A stretch of 64,000 nucleotides of DNA from Ahaetulla prasina (Eukaryota > Chordata > Lepidosauria > Squamata > Colubridae), in NCBI RefSeq assembly GCF_028640845.1, contig NC_080540.1, positions 167,467,752 through 167,531,751 of the forward strand, given 5' to 3'. Below, piece by piece: positions 47,101 to 60,213 of this stretch. Within the stretch, counting starts at the first letter, position 1. Each line of letters begins with the position of its first letter. The position numbers and the translations under genes were made by a program. The notes beneath the pieces were generated by a model. The model made no database searches. It saw only the letters and a program-made list of their open reading frames with translations, and was not told where the DNA came from.

Positions 47101-48883
47101 TAGCCTAGAAATTCAAAACTACCTTAGGAATTACTGCAATATTAGCCAAAGTTTACCAGAGTAGATCATTTCCCAAGATAAATCAAATGTTTTTCTTAAA
47201 ACAAAGAATAGGCCTTATGCATAGTAATAAGTTTCTAATTGAACTTTTTGAAGAAATATTCAACTGTTGTTGCTTTTATTCAATGTAAACTTTTTACATC
47301 TTGAAAAAATCTCACTATTATTTAATATGCATCACATACCTTTGTTGATTAGTTTATAAAAGAATTATTAGTCATATCATTTCAATTATAGTAGCAAATA
47401 CAAAAATGTATTATGGTGTATTTTTAAAAAGTTGGAATTACATATCAAGAATCTACTTTCATATCTTTATGGAAATGAATATGAATATGCTTCCACCACA
47501 ACCCCCCCCTCCCCAAAATCGAACTAGTCTCATATACTGAAATATTGGACAAAGATTAACATTTTGCAAACAGGACAGAATGTTCACCTGTGTTTTGTTA
47601 AATACTTTATGGCAAGCTTAGAAATCAAAGCTGTAATTTCTCAAAAGATACGCTTAATCTTTAATTACATTTTAGTATAATTATATAATTATAGTATAAT
47701 TGAAAGGAAAACAAGACAAGTAGCTCTTAAATTTGCTTCATGTTTTGTTTTTGACTTGGGCCCCATAATCTGCAAACTCAATTTAGGAACATATTTTCAA
47801 CAATGGGAGTCCATTCCCATTTAATAGAAATAATGGTGGACATGAAAGGGGAATCAGCCAGCAATAAACACACACATACACAGAAAGGGGGGGGGGATGA
47901 GAAAAGAGGGAGGGAGAGAATTCTGAATTAAGGATGAAAAACCAGGACTGGCTTCATCAGAAAAACACTTCCTTAAAGCACCAATTCAAATTATCTCTTT
48001 GCAGCATATTTATCATATCTCTGTTTCAGTTCTTCCACCTGACAGTTAGCATCAAATTCACTCAACAAGAATAATAAGGCTCTGGGCCCTGGACATGAAC
48101 CAAAATCACAGATTCATCACTTCAACACAAGGCAAAATAATAGCATTAATCAAATCATCCAAGCTTTTAATGTGATTCACATATGAGCTGGGTAAAATTT
48201 GTTTACTATTCTTCATTAAAATATTCTTCATAGCTCAATAAAGAACAATGAGATGTATTAAGAATGTAGCAGGAGCATGTAGAAATGTAGGAATGTCCTA
48301 TAACTGAATCTTTAAATGCAAAGTAGATGGACTGGAGTTTGGTGGCTACATCACTGGAAGAGAGGAAGAAACAGGTTAAGGACAAGTTGTTTTGGAGACT
48401 ATCTATATATGCGGTCACTAACAGATGACACCAACTTGATGGCACTAATCAATCAATAATCAATTATAATACACTCTGAACTTGACCCCATATACTACAG
48501 CAAAGGCAGGGACATTACTTATAATTTCTTGCAGTGCTACTCCATAGTCTTAGTATTGCTCCTGCAGGCAACCATTTCAACAAAAGGAATTAAGCAGGAC
48601 AATGATAGGCTGCATAAGAAGAAAGATGTAAAATGACACTACACAACAATGGTGAACGGACATAGAAACATAAAGGGGAACACTAGCTTTTAGCCTAAGC
48701 AAGAAATGCTCTAAAAATAGTTTCTTAAGAAAAGACGAGCTATTCAGCACTTTGGTCTTCAGACTTTCAGGCACTCTTATTTATCAGAAGGCAACTTGGG
48801 AAGTATGAAAACAAAATATCCAACTGGAGGAACAAAACAAAGAAAAACGCCAGATTCTATCAGAAGTTATCCCTTCTTCATGG
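47101..48883. other. Unassigned intron 1 sequence
   Basis: AT-rich single-copy-looking sequence with a poly-G run at 47887-47896. Nothing recognised. Confidence 0.4.
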
Positions 48884-48891
48884 ATATACAG

Positions 48892-49410
48892 AAGGGATGG
48901 TCAACCTTTTTATACCTACCGCCCACTTTTGTATCTCTGCTAGTAGTAAAATTTTCTAACCGCCCACCAGTTCCACAGTAATGAGCCATGTATCGTCGTC
49001 TGCACATGCCTCTCGCGCATCTTGGATTGGGTTTGGGGGGGGGGTCGCCGGCTACCAGCTCTGCTTGTCTGTTACAGCTGGATGGTGTGGGGGGAGATGC
49101 GTGAGCTATTCTGGGACGAGGCTCTTTTGTTTGCGGTCGCACTATAGCGCCATTTAGTTTCACCTACGTAACGCGAACTAAACTTATGCACGGGCGATAC
49201 AAATAGTATATTTTTAGAAATTTAAATTGTCATGGGGAATTTTATGAAAACCTAATGAAAATGTTTTTAAATAATGCTATGAAATTTTTTTTAAAAGTCA
49301 ATTAAATTTAAAAAAAGGAAAGTGCTTCAGTTTCGGACAAAGCCCTTCCACCCACCATGAAAGCTGGAATGCCCACTAGTGGGCGGTAGGGACCAGGTTG
49401 ACTACCACTG
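48892..49410. mobile_element. hAT-like element, group F ('CCGCCCACTAGTGGG')
   Basis: Left end aagggatggtcaacctt and right end aggttgactaccactg, with a perfect 8-bp duplication atatacag (48884-48891, 49411-49418). Subterminal 'taccgcccac' and 'gtgggcggtag' form a second inverted pair. Confidence 0.88.
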
Positions 49411-49418
49411 ATATACAG

Positions 49419-50640
49419 TGATACCTCAATACTCATTGTTAATTGGTTCCAGGAGGCGTGATGGCTATCAAAAATGATGAATACCGAACACATTTTTGCC
49501 CATAAGAAATAATGCAGTGAGTCACACGGCAGCCAACAATGACAAGCTCTAGTACCAAACAAATGATGAGTACTGGGACAAAAATTTCACATCAAAATGC
49601 AATGAGTACCATATTTGATGAGTTTCAAAGCAGTTGAGTACCAATGTACCATTGTAGGGCACTGAGGTTTTGTTTTGTTTTCCAAGACAAAGCTGGTAGT
49701 ATGGCACCATAAATCTCCAAAATAAAGACCACGAGTATTAGAAAGTCATTAGATTCCATCCAATGAAGAACATCTTTTTTTCAAGGACTTTAAATCTTCC
49801 ACTTTGAAATTTGGGCACCTATATTACATTATATTTCAACAAGTGTAAAATTTCTGAGTAGGTACTTTTCACATTCTTTTTCACATACATACATACATAC
49901 ATACTCATTAATAGAATTTAAAAAGGACAAAACAAAACAAAAATCCCATAGGTACTAAGCAGCCACTTGCCAAGTTGGATCCCATTTGATATTTATTAAT
50001 TTAAAAAAAACCTTAAAACTATTCAAGCATTCAAACAGCTGCACACTGTACAAATAAAACCATGTGAATGGGGTATTCAATTCAGAACAAATAAAATAAA
50101 TCTGAAGTGAGAGCTTGAAACTTTACACACTTCATAAAGACTCCTTGGCAAGAACCTGAGCTAATAAACAATCCAAAAGAGGGCACTGGGGAAACATCCC
50201 TGGGAACTACACAATCTCAGCCACTAGCATCTTTGAGGATTAAATAACATGATACATTATATAGGTAGCCTAAAAGTGCCCCTCTGCTTTTTCTTCATCA
50301 CAAAAGAAGCATAAAGTTGCCCAATCGTAATCATACCTCTCGCACAGAGGGCAGAAGTATGATCAGCCAACCAATTCTGAGTCTCCACACCTTGTTATCT
50401 GAATGTGTGTAGTATTTTTCTTTCAAAAATAAAACTGGTGCCAAATTGAGATTATGGAATACGTAATTGTTTAAGCATTTTTCATTGGAAATGACTGATC
50501 AAAAAACCAGTCAAAGCAAATTGAAATCAACTAATATGGTAGCATAGTAATCAACCACAAGAGGATCTATTTATTTTGGACGCACTCAGTTTTCCTCATA
50601 AGAGTGGGTACTCTTTCCAGGCTGAGGTCCATATCTGAGG
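49419..50640. other. Unassigned intron 1 sequence
   Basis: The start (49420-49640) repeats words like 'gatgagtacc' and 'aaatgatgaatacc' in both orientations and may be a further decayed TIR element ('atacctcaatactcattg ... agtaccaatgtacc'). No gene seen. Confidence 0.35.
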
Positions 50641-50644
50641 TTCT

Positions 50645-50870
50645 CTGAATAACAGAGTTGGAAGGGATCTTGGAAATCTTCTATCTAGTCCAACTCCTGC
50701 TCGAGCAGGAGACCCTATAACATTTCAGACAATTGGCTGTCCAGTCTCTTCTTAAAATCCTCCAGTGATGGAGCACCCACAACTTCAAAAACTAAATTGG
50801 ACTGAATTTCATTTAAAATCAGACCTTCAAATAATTTGATCCTGGACCATTTTGATTTTTAAATTCTTTC
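50645..50870 (-). mobile_element. CR1 LINE, 3' end
   Basis: The minus strand holds 'gagcaggagttggactagatag', the spacer and 'tcccttccaactctgtt' terminus, after 'ttgtgggtgctccatcactgg' from the C-terminal coding region. Confidence 0.85.
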
Positions 50871-52630
50871 CTACCCCTCCCTGTCTTAAATCAGTCTCTT
50901 CTAACTTAGAGACCACCTCTTCTAACTTAGAGACCACAATATAGATTAACTCTACGAATTCCTATCTGACAATAATGAGGTTCAACCATGAGGTTCAAAA
51001 TATCTGGGGGATTTCAAATTGGTAGGGCTGTTCTAAATCCATTAAAATATCAAAATCAACATTTTCTATACCTACGCAAGGAGTTGGGCTCCCCTTCCGA
51101 ACTAACCTCCAAACTGCTGGGCTCTAGGTCTGGCAGGGAGTACATGCTGATCTCCAAGTTGCCCACACAGACTGCTGGAGAATGTGCCTTCTGAAGCCTG
51201 GCACAACTGGATACCTGATAACCTCTGAAGTTATCCAGGAGCTATCTGGACCTGATTACCCACTGGTAAATAATACAACCCATTTACGATTTTAGCTTTT
51301 TTTTTTCCTTGGGTGTATTATTATAAACAATAAACGCTCATTTGAATCACAATATACATATGAAAATAATAGAACTACAAAGAAATTTTCAAACAAACTT
51401 TTTAAATCATAGTCTCATTCATTCATGCCAGAAAGGTTGTATTTCTTACAAAAGCTGAAAGTTCCTTTCTCACTTCCAAGTTACAGTATTGTATCAGAAA
51501 ACACGCCTTCCCATCTTTCTTTCCCTAAAAATACATATCCTGCAAACTCTAGTCTTAACCAACAGAAACCAAAAATGAAACCATGTATCCTACTATCCTG
51601 AGCTATGGAAGAGGCTGATGTTTCAGTCCTCGGAGAGAACGAAAATTTTTCAAGAGGTCAGCAAAGGTGGTGAGGAGATCTAGGAACGTTATGTTCCTCT
51701 GCTCTAATTTTTAATTTTAGATTATAATATTTGTTTCTGACTTGCTAAAAGAATATACTTCCTCTCTTCAGAATTCTACTCCTTTCTCCAACTTCTAAAA
51801 AATTGTGTGTGGTTGTTTTTTTTTAAATCTGCTATTGCTTTAGTCTCAGTAGAAAAAGAGATATGATCTTCCAGATATCTGGAGGCCAATCTACAGACGT
51901 TTAAGCACACACTACTTCCTTTTTCCACAGCAAAGATCCAGACTGCATCAATTCTGTAGCGTTCAATCAAATAACTGCTGCACTGCAGTAACTAAACAGA
52001 AGAAGGAACCCAAAAGCTTCACAGACTCACAGCTACATCATAAGATTTAAAAAGAGATATGCAATGCAGAGGGAGGGGACAGAAAAAGTCCTTATAAAAC
52101 CCGAAGGAAAGAGAGATTCTGTAGGCTCCAGTTTTTATTCATAAACTTTGAATCAGTTCCCATGCGCTGTTATTCTTCCCAAAGACCAATAAGTAAGGCC
52201 CGCTGCTGTGATGTTAACAGCTTCAACTACTAATTTCAGGGCCTCACCCTGTAGGAAAAGACCGACCAGGATTAAATGTCAAGACCTTTTAAATTCACAG
52301 CCCACTTAATCAATTACTTGGCAGGCATGTGCTAGAGGTTCTGCATCGTATGCCATCAATCCAAACCACTCAGCTCTCTCCACTATAATGAATTGTGTTC
52401 GCCTGGCATCCCCACTGTCAATTCATAGACCATTTGCCAGTAAACTGGAACATCTGCCCCACAGAGAATGCCACTCTACTGATCTTGAGCTAATAAACAG
52501 TGTATCTTCGATGTGCCTATTGCAATACACTAATATTCAGTTGCAGAAGTAAATACCTCAAATTAACAGAGGCAACGTTAAACAAAATTTACCTCCATAT
52601 CTTTCTTACGTGATTGGTTCATTTCCCATG
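50871..52630. other. Unassigned intron 1 sequence
   Basis: Open frames overlap at 50988-51194 on both strands (see rejected items). Otherwise nothing recognised. Confidence 0.35.
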
Positions 52631-53103
52631 TGTTGTGACTCAAGCCCAAGTAGGTAGTAGTAAACACAATCAGTTTAAAAACAAACAGACTTTATTAGAA
52701 CAGCTGAGAATTAACTCATTCTCAGCGTAAACTAAATCAAAACAAATTCTTCATAACACAATTCTTCAGTCTTATCACCAACCTTGGTCTAATTAGGCAA
52801 ACTACCAAAGGCTTTTCTTAGCAAGAGTTCAAAAGCAGAAGACGCTGACAAGAAATAAATGCAGCAAGACAAGGAGCAAGTCTATCAACATTGTTTTCCG
52901 ACAAAGAGCCCAAACGCCATTGCTGGTCTTTTAAGCCTTATGGGAGGGGCCAATCATCTCTTGGCCCTACTCCCGAATCATCCTTTTTGCTTTAGCTGCT
53001 CTTGCCTTCTGGCAGCTCTTCTCACGCGTGCTTTCCTCTGCCTCCCTACTGTTAGCCTCTGGAGGCTCTGGAGTCTGCACATCACTCCCAGATGATCTTG
53101 GCC
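52631..53103 (-). mobile_element. Probable solo LTR
   Basis: On the minus strand the segment ends GAGTCACAACA, with AATAAA (52691-52696 complement) about 60 bases before the end and a TTAAAA-type TATA-like word near 52930, so it has U3-R-U5 order. The 5' edge is blurred by the hAT end at 53104, and no target duplication is certain. Confidence 0.5.
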
Positions 53104-53400
53104 CAGGGGTGAAATGCTCCCGGTTCAGACCGGATCACCCAATCTGGTAGCGATGGCGGCGGGTGGTTCGGAGAACCAGTAGCAAAAATCCCTGGCCCCA
53201 TCCCTGCTGAACCGTGCCATCATCAGAGGGGTTTTTTTTCTTTTAAAAGCATTTTTTCTTCAGCCGAAAAAAATCCTTTTAAAAGAAAAAAAAAGCCTTT
53301 GATGATCATGCGGCTCAGCTGGTATCATCAAAACCTTTTAAATTCTTTTTTTTAAAACAACCTACAGAGCCACACTAAAATATCTAAAATAGACCTGCTT
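53104..53400. mobile_element. hAT-like element, group E, right end unclear
   Basis: The left end CAGGGGTGAAATGCTCCC and the next 70 bases match 60214-60475. The interior has an inverted pair of 'cttttaaaag' tracts. No canonical TTTCACC(C/A)CTG end follows, so the right border is a guess. Confidence 0.55.
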
Positions 53401-53579
53401 GGTGGTCCAATATGTGTGTGCTCACAAGCCACTTGTGCTATCTTTGTAGAGCAGGTGGGGCTGCAATCCCAGTTGTTGAGGAAAAGGATGACATTTCCTA
53501 GCAGTAAATGTAAACTTAGGAGGCTATTACTATATTAGTGAAAAGCAGTATTGTCACTTTCATCCTGAAGACTCTTGGC

Positions 53580-55745
53580 CATAATTCAGGAATCAGTGAT
53601 CATAACACGAAGCCTTGGGGACCAATGAAACTGAAGAATTTCTCCCAGGAATCTACAGCTAAAATAGACTCAACTAGAGTATTAAATTATAATCAGTTGT
53701 ACAATGCCAAAGAGGCAGACAAAAGCTGAGGTACGATCCACAACCTCTGTAATAAGAACAATATTAAGTGACAATAATATTAAAAGGAATGTGGTTTTTT
53801 AACAATATAAAGTGACAATATTAAAAAGACCATGGTTTTAACAAAATGTACACAATGCAATGGGCTAGGACTCCAACTGCAAATTCTCATTCTGAACAAG
53901 TTACTGCACAGAGATAGAACTGATCTCCTTACGGAGAAAGCAAGGAGAGACTGTGAAAAGCCTTTTGCTGCTGAGACAATGCAGAGGGTGAAGGTGGGAG
54001 GAGACAAACACGTCAGACAACAAACACATTTGCTTTAAGCCAGCTGGCATCCCTTCAGGGACCACCCATTTTACAGCACATAATCTAATTAAATAGGTAA
54101 CAGGAAAATGCTGGGATTTTTTACAGCATTCAGGCTAGGCTAGAAGTAACCAGTGGAACTAATCAGATATTTTTTACAAAATGTTCTGCCTAATTGGCAT
54201 AAATAGAACATTTTTTAAAAAATATATCCTACATAAAATTTAAGCGTCTGAGGGTTCTTAATTTAAAATGTGGCCTTTCTAAGAATACTACCAACTTATA
54301 ACATTATTCATGGCAATCAACTGGTTTGTTACTGATTTGACAAGCTTCTCCAATACTGAAAACTTTAGTCCATAGAAAGATGGAAATCCTGGTACAATAA
54401 TGTGTTTATGACAATACAAGTACAGGGAATTTAAAATGGCTTAATACTGTATACAATTCTGTCTATGCACACGTCTAAGAAAGCATATCTACTGAAATCA
54501 ATACTCACTTTTAAACAAATATAAGATTGTTTCAAGCCAGAAAAGCTTGGAACTACTGACCTGAACTAGCCTAAAACTGAATCTAGAAGCTCTACTGAAA
54601 GCAAAAAGGAGTAACTCACCAATAATGTCCATTATTTTTAATTTGGCAAGCAGAGTAATGAAGGGCAGGGTGATCTTTACAATGACCTTCAAAGTGCTTT
54701 GAGTAGTAGATAGGCAAAAAACAAAACTTTACAGTCTACAATCCCTACTTGTTTTGGCTCCAATTAGCTAAGTTTGTCTACCTTGGAACAATCTTATGCA
54801 TGTTTGGTTTTAGAAATATCTTACACGAAAAGAATGTACTTGTTTAATAAGAACACATTTCTGAAAAATACATTCATATTCTTCGTGTACACATTCTGAA
54901 GAAATCCAGCTTAGAGTTCTTATGTTTAGTAACAGAATTATTCTTTGAAACATAATCAGAATCCCAGCAAGTTATTCTGGTTGCCAGCACAATAAATATA
55001 TTTATGCCAGTTTTGAGAAAATAGAAATGTCCTTTGGAAACTGTGTTGTGGCTGAATGTTTTCAAGTCCTCAGAATCCTTTTGCTTCTCTCCTATGAGCC
55101 AACTAGAGGATAAGATAAATATGACTATGCTTTAAATGAGCCTACACACCCTTATCTGAAAGGACTGACTGATGTTTTCCCCACCCAAGCTAAGGCTCAA
55201 TGGTCTTATCACTGGCATCAGTTTCCAAGGCCTCAGCTTAGGTTTGGAATGCCAAATGAAGTGGTGGTGAGAAGGGAGCATAACTTAACATCTCAAAAGG
55301 CACCACCAAGTAGCAGCTCCAAGACAAAGAGAAAGGGCTTTTGTTTATCTAATTCAATATCAACTGGGACAAAGTTCACTTAATCTCTCTTCTTTTGGAA
55401 GCCCATTGTTTGTTCATCAAGAGAACTAGACAGGCCTCTCCTCTTGGCTTTTATACTGGAGGGAAAGGGATCTATAGAAAGTAGAGGAGCCACACCTAAC
55501 TGGGGTGAGGTGGCGGGCGTGATATCACAGATGGTGCATCTACTTAGGTCCTCTGTGAGGTATCAGGTATTACATCTCCATATGGGGAAGAAAGTGTTTA
55601 ACAATAGAGGGTGATGCAGAGGCTGGACTAAAGAAAAAAATGTGTTTGCCTCACACTAATCTGCTTTGAATGGTTAATGGGGAACAAGCATTAAGGCATC
55701 TTATCCTCTGTCCTACACCACCTTTTGAATGTGGTATCCAGCTCA
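53580..55745. other. Unassigned intron 1 sequence
   Basis: No exon or repeat assigned. Confidence 0.4.
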
Positions 55746-55753
55746 CCTTAGGC

Positions 55754-55887
55754 CAGGGGTCTGCAAACTTGGCTCTTTTAAGACTTCTGGACTTCAACTC
55801 CCAGAGTTCCTCAGCCAGCTTTGCTCTGGCTGAGCTCTGGGAGTTGAAGTCCACAAGTCTTAAAAGAGCCAAGTTTGCAGACCCCTG
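55754..55887. mobile_element. hAT-like near-perfect palindrome, group D
   Basis: The 134-bp MITE has ends CAGGGGTCTGCAAACTTGG and CCAAGTTTGCAGACCCCTG; flanks ccttaggc and ccttagac match at 7 of 8. The arms are complementary almost to the centre (ctttgct near 55820), so it can fold into one long hairpin. Confidence 0.92.
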
Positions 55888-55895
55888 CCTTAGAC

Positions 55896-58054
55896 CAAGC
55901 CCGTCATCCAAGCAGAGAGTTCCTGCCATTTTCTAGCTTGCACAAATCCGAATTTTAAGTATATCAGAAGTGAAATATATCAGAAGTACCATTATCCAGG
56001 TACAGATAATGCACTTAAGACTTAGGAAAGCCCCTAAGTATGGATAAATGGATGAGGAGGAATTTGGCAGCATGAAAGGTCCAAAGCGGCTTGATATGCT
56101 ATGCAAACCAGGTCCCTGTTATTATCTAGCCTGGCACAACTGCCTATATTTCGGTGACCGACTCTCACATACAGTTTGAGCCTTATATTATGAAAGGCTA
56201 CCAAACAATCTAAATAAACTAATGCACAATGAAGTTACAGTGCCACAGATGTTCTGATCCAGCAATTCTGAACATATGTGTTTAAGAAGCAACAACAGGG
56301 TTAAAAAGAAAAGTCTGAGTTGTTTAAGAAGTTAAAAGTGAAAAAAAAAAAAGGTAAAAAGTTCCGGGTCATACTATCCCTCCCCTCCAAACATATACTC
56401 GTTCCTCAATTTCGTCAGACAGGGCAATGGACTCTTTACAGTGGCATGTATAATGCTGGCAGTTAAAAAGAAAACCCACATGATGTACTTTACTGCACCA
56501 GCCGCCCATTATTTATAGCTCATAGTCCAGACACAGATTAAACTTCCTCCAGGGACATGCCTACATCATGCAATAAAGCAATTTCAGGGTTGTGGATTAA
56601 TAGGCAATTCATTTTCAACAGCTGAGTCACTGGACAAGGCTCCAGAATGCAGTCAGAGGTGCTGATGCTGTCCCCATGGGAACAGAGTGAATTAATCGTA
56701 GGGTGGAGAGCTGGGAGCCTGGATTCAACTCCACAGCAAGCATGGATTAAAAGACCAATAGCTCCAGACAGGCTATTTACTCCCACCAGAAACTACTCTT
56801 CATGGCAGTCTAACTGGTGTGTCAGGGGGTGAGAAGGGGACAGTCGTAGAGCTCCCAGAAAGAACAGAAAAACTTCCAAATAATGCACTGTACACATAGC
56901 AAGGAATGGCGGCTTTTCTCAATCTGTTTTCCATAAATTGTATACTGTAGCGCAGTGTTTGTCAAATTCCATGTGGGCATGTAGTGAAAGCTGCATACTA
57001 AACTTTATACAACAGGACACACTACATGTGACACTTTTGAGGTTAGTTCGTCAACTCTTATCTCAGAAGCGTATAAAAAACTCTGAAAAATCTTAAGCAT
57101 GTTTATAACTTTCTATCAACAGGAAAAATATAGATAGCTCAGGGTTGAACTGTGGACTTTTGGTACTCTCTGAGCTCGGTTGTTTACTTACAGACACTTC
57201 ATTACCCGGCTAGGTAACATCTTCAGTGCCAGAAGGAAATACGGTTTATTCCCTGCCAGTGATGGCAGCGGGTGTTTTTTTTCCTTGGTAGCTTCCTGAT
57301 TAGGGTATTATTTTCTGCTTGATTGTTTGCCAAGTGTTAATCCCTGCTTATCTGGGGGTTGGCTGCTGGAGACAAAGTATTCTGGGGGTTTTGTTGTTGT
57401 TGTTTCCTTCTTAATTTTGTTTTGTTGTCTCTTCTGACTAGTGTGGAAATGTAGTTTATTTCCATATCTCTGCGGATTGTTAACATTATACCTTGTGTTT
57501 TAATTTTTAATCAAGTCTTTTAATTTACAGGGTTTTTTTTTCATTTTTCTAATAAATCATTTTAATGTATTTTACAATAGTATCTGGGATGATTTGGAAA
57601 TTTTAAAAAATGGTCCTTCAATGCAGATAATGTGAAACGTACTGCTCTAAGTAAGTTAAACACCACCTCCTGAAATCATCACTTAGCTGGAAATTTATGA
57701 AAATATAAAATTCAACACTTGAGGAGCACAAGAGAATAGGAGATGGTTGCCTACAGAAGAGATAGCATCTGTCTCTGGCTGTTTTATAAGATTGCACAAA
57801 GTGAGCAAGTTCTGGAACCCATCACAAAAGAATGTCATGTCATGGAACTCAGGACACATGCCATCTTTGTCAGACCTGCCGTTAGCTCTTGTCACAAGCA
57901 CTGGACCAACATGTTAAAAGTTGTGTATGTTTTGTTTTCTCCCTGCATGATCTTTACTGTTGTGTTTCTTGAACTTCTTTCAAACCTTCTGTAAGCCATT
58001 CAGAGATACCCTCTCTTGAGTTGGTGGCCATAGAAATTAAAAACAATAAATATA
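55896..58054. other. Unassigned intron 1 sequence
   Basis: At 57175-57270 the words 'cttacagacacttcattac' and 'gtaacatcttcagtgc' resemble a dispersed retroelement scrap. Otherwise nothing recognised. Confidence 0.35.
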
Positions 58055-58258
58055 CATAGCAATCGTACTTAGACTTATATACTGCTCCATACTCGGTTTA
58101 CAAATGTCAGCATATTGCCTCTAACAAGCTGGGTTCTCATTTTACTGACCTCAGAAAGATGGAAGGCTGAGTCAATCTTGAGCCAGTCAGGATTGAATTC
58201 CTGGCTGTAGGCTGAGTTATTGCAATACTACATTCTAACCACTGCACAACCACAGCTT
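58055..58258 (-). mobile_element. tRNA-derived SINE (family 1), diverged
   Basis: It is colinear with 42121-42347 on the minus strand: 'gtggttagaatgtagtattgc', a degenerate B box, 'ccttccatctttctgagg', 'aagtctaagtacgattgctat'. Confidence 0.75.
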
Positions 58259-58649
58259 CTCGACATGATCAAGGGGATGTACAAATAATGTCATGTGCCT
58301 CATGATATCTTTGTGCAAATTACACTAAACACATACCATTATGACCTGGCTGATACAAATTACATCACTTGGATCATTTGCATGATTATGTCATAGTTTC
58401 TATTGGATGCCAAAGCCCATAAAAAATTCTCCACATAACTTGTCCTGTTACTTTCTCAAAAAAGGGGTAGAAAACTTGGTGTGGGGAAAATGGTTGGAGA
58501 ACTTATAACTATTAGTGAAATACCCATGAAAAATGTTAACTATGAGTCTGCTGTGCAATTTATTTATTTTTTTGGCTCTGCATCTGGAAAAAAAATATGA
58601 AGACGCAACCTTGAAAAACTGAGCTACACAGCTAATATGAAGTCATATT

Positions 58650-58785
58650 GGGGGGGCAATAAGTTGACTTTGTAAAAAATATACAAATAGAATGAGATTA
58701 TTGCCTTATACACTGTAAGCCGCCCTGAGTCTTCGGAGAAGGGCAGGATATAAATGTAAACAAAAACAAAAAAAAAATATGACCC
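58650..58785 (+). mobile_element. SINE (family 2), 3' half
   Basis: 'ggcaataagttgactttgta' then 'gtaagccgccctgagtc', 'gaagggcaggatataaat' and an A-rich tail. The tRNA head is missing. Confidence 0.75.
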
Positions 58786-58789
58786 CAAA

Positions 58790-60205
58790 ATGAGCTGTGT
58801 AGTTTATTCAGTTCTATAATATTCCACAATATTTATTCCTATACAAATGAGACCTCAAATTCCAAGAAACGAGAGATAAAGAAACAGGTATTCATGCTTA
58901 TCTACAATAAATTTTACTACTGGAGATAACCGAGTATATAACATATTCATTGTTGTTCTACTACAGTGTAAGTGAAGTTCTTCAAGAACTCTAAAGCTAG
59001 CTGAGGTATTTGGAATATGTTTAGGAAAAGAGTTAAGAGACAAATCACAAATAATAGATGAAAATTGGCAATAACCCTCATTATTCAACATAAAGTACAA
59101 ATATTTACTTTAGCAGTTGGGAAAGAAATGGAAGGGAGGAAGGCATCACTAAAAATATTTCTATAGTTTTTTGTTTTATTTTATAGCTTTTTTTTCTTCC
59201 TTTGTACTGTGCTTCATTAACTTTCTAAACATCAGTTAAAAGCTTAAATAAATAAAGCCACAATTTCTGCATCATGAAGCCACCTTGTTCAACAACTAGC
59301 AATCCAACTTTCCAGATAAAATGGATAACAGGGCAGTATTACCCAACAGTGCTACTACTAACCATCAACCTAACATTACGTCTTCCAACATAATGTCGTC
59401 GTCAGCATAAATGATTTTTTCAACACAAATAAACCAGGTTAGTTATTAAACATAATTAACTTATCTTAGGAGTTTGAAATGGCATTACAGAACAATGATC
59501 AGAAAAAAAGATATTGACTGACATACATTCCCCAAGGTTCATAACTACAAATAAGTAACAGAGTTCCCTGACAAAGAAGTTCAGATATCTTAGTCTTGTT
59601 GCATGTAAATGTAAACGTACTGTCCTCTAACGCTAATCCCACTCCAGCTTTCTAATATATCTCCTGTAATATGATATTTTGGACTTAAGGAATCATTCAA
59701 ACTAGTTTCCTCTTTGGATATCACAGAAATATTTTTTTAAGGAAACAGGAACTATGATTATTCCATCAGAAATAACTCAGTTAATCCAAGCTGCTTTAAA
59801 AGAAGACTCTGCTAATGATTAAGCATTAATACTTTGGATATGAGACTCCTCTATGCTGTCTGGAAGAAAAGAGCTCATAAAACAAGGCTTGGTTTTATTG
59901 TGCTATAGTGTTGTTTCTGAATCAAAACTATTCCATTCTTCCTTAAAAAGGTGACACGCATGGAGGAATATGGAGCAGAAATTCTCCAATTCAGCCTCCA
60001 AAGACTGTTCTACAAGAGAATGGAAGTCCTGATAAAATTGCCCTCTCTTCCACATGCATGTTTTCTCACTCTCTGTTCTACCCATCTCACCACAAAATCA
60101 TTCAGTCCTCTGGATTGTCCTCATGGTTTCTACATGCTCCTCAAGGAACTTGAAGAACTGTTCTTATCATTCTTTACTTTTGGGAATGGAAGTGGCTTCA
60201 GTTTA
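58790..60205. other. Unassigned intron 1 sequence
   Basis: AT-rich; no exon or repeat recognised. Confidence 0.4.
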
Positions 60206-60213
60206 GTCTTGAC

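Noticed and set aside
50988..51194. Open frames on both strands with protein-like composition (minus: GNLEISMYSLPDLEPSSLE)
   Set aside because: No convincing splice sites or recognisable family. The minus frame ends just after RRYRKC, and both strands being open suggests chance.
29918..58258. tRNA genes, suggested by A- and B-box-like motifs
   Set aside because: All the motifs found lie in tRNA-derived SINE heads with SINE bodies attached; no cloverleaf tRNA was seen.
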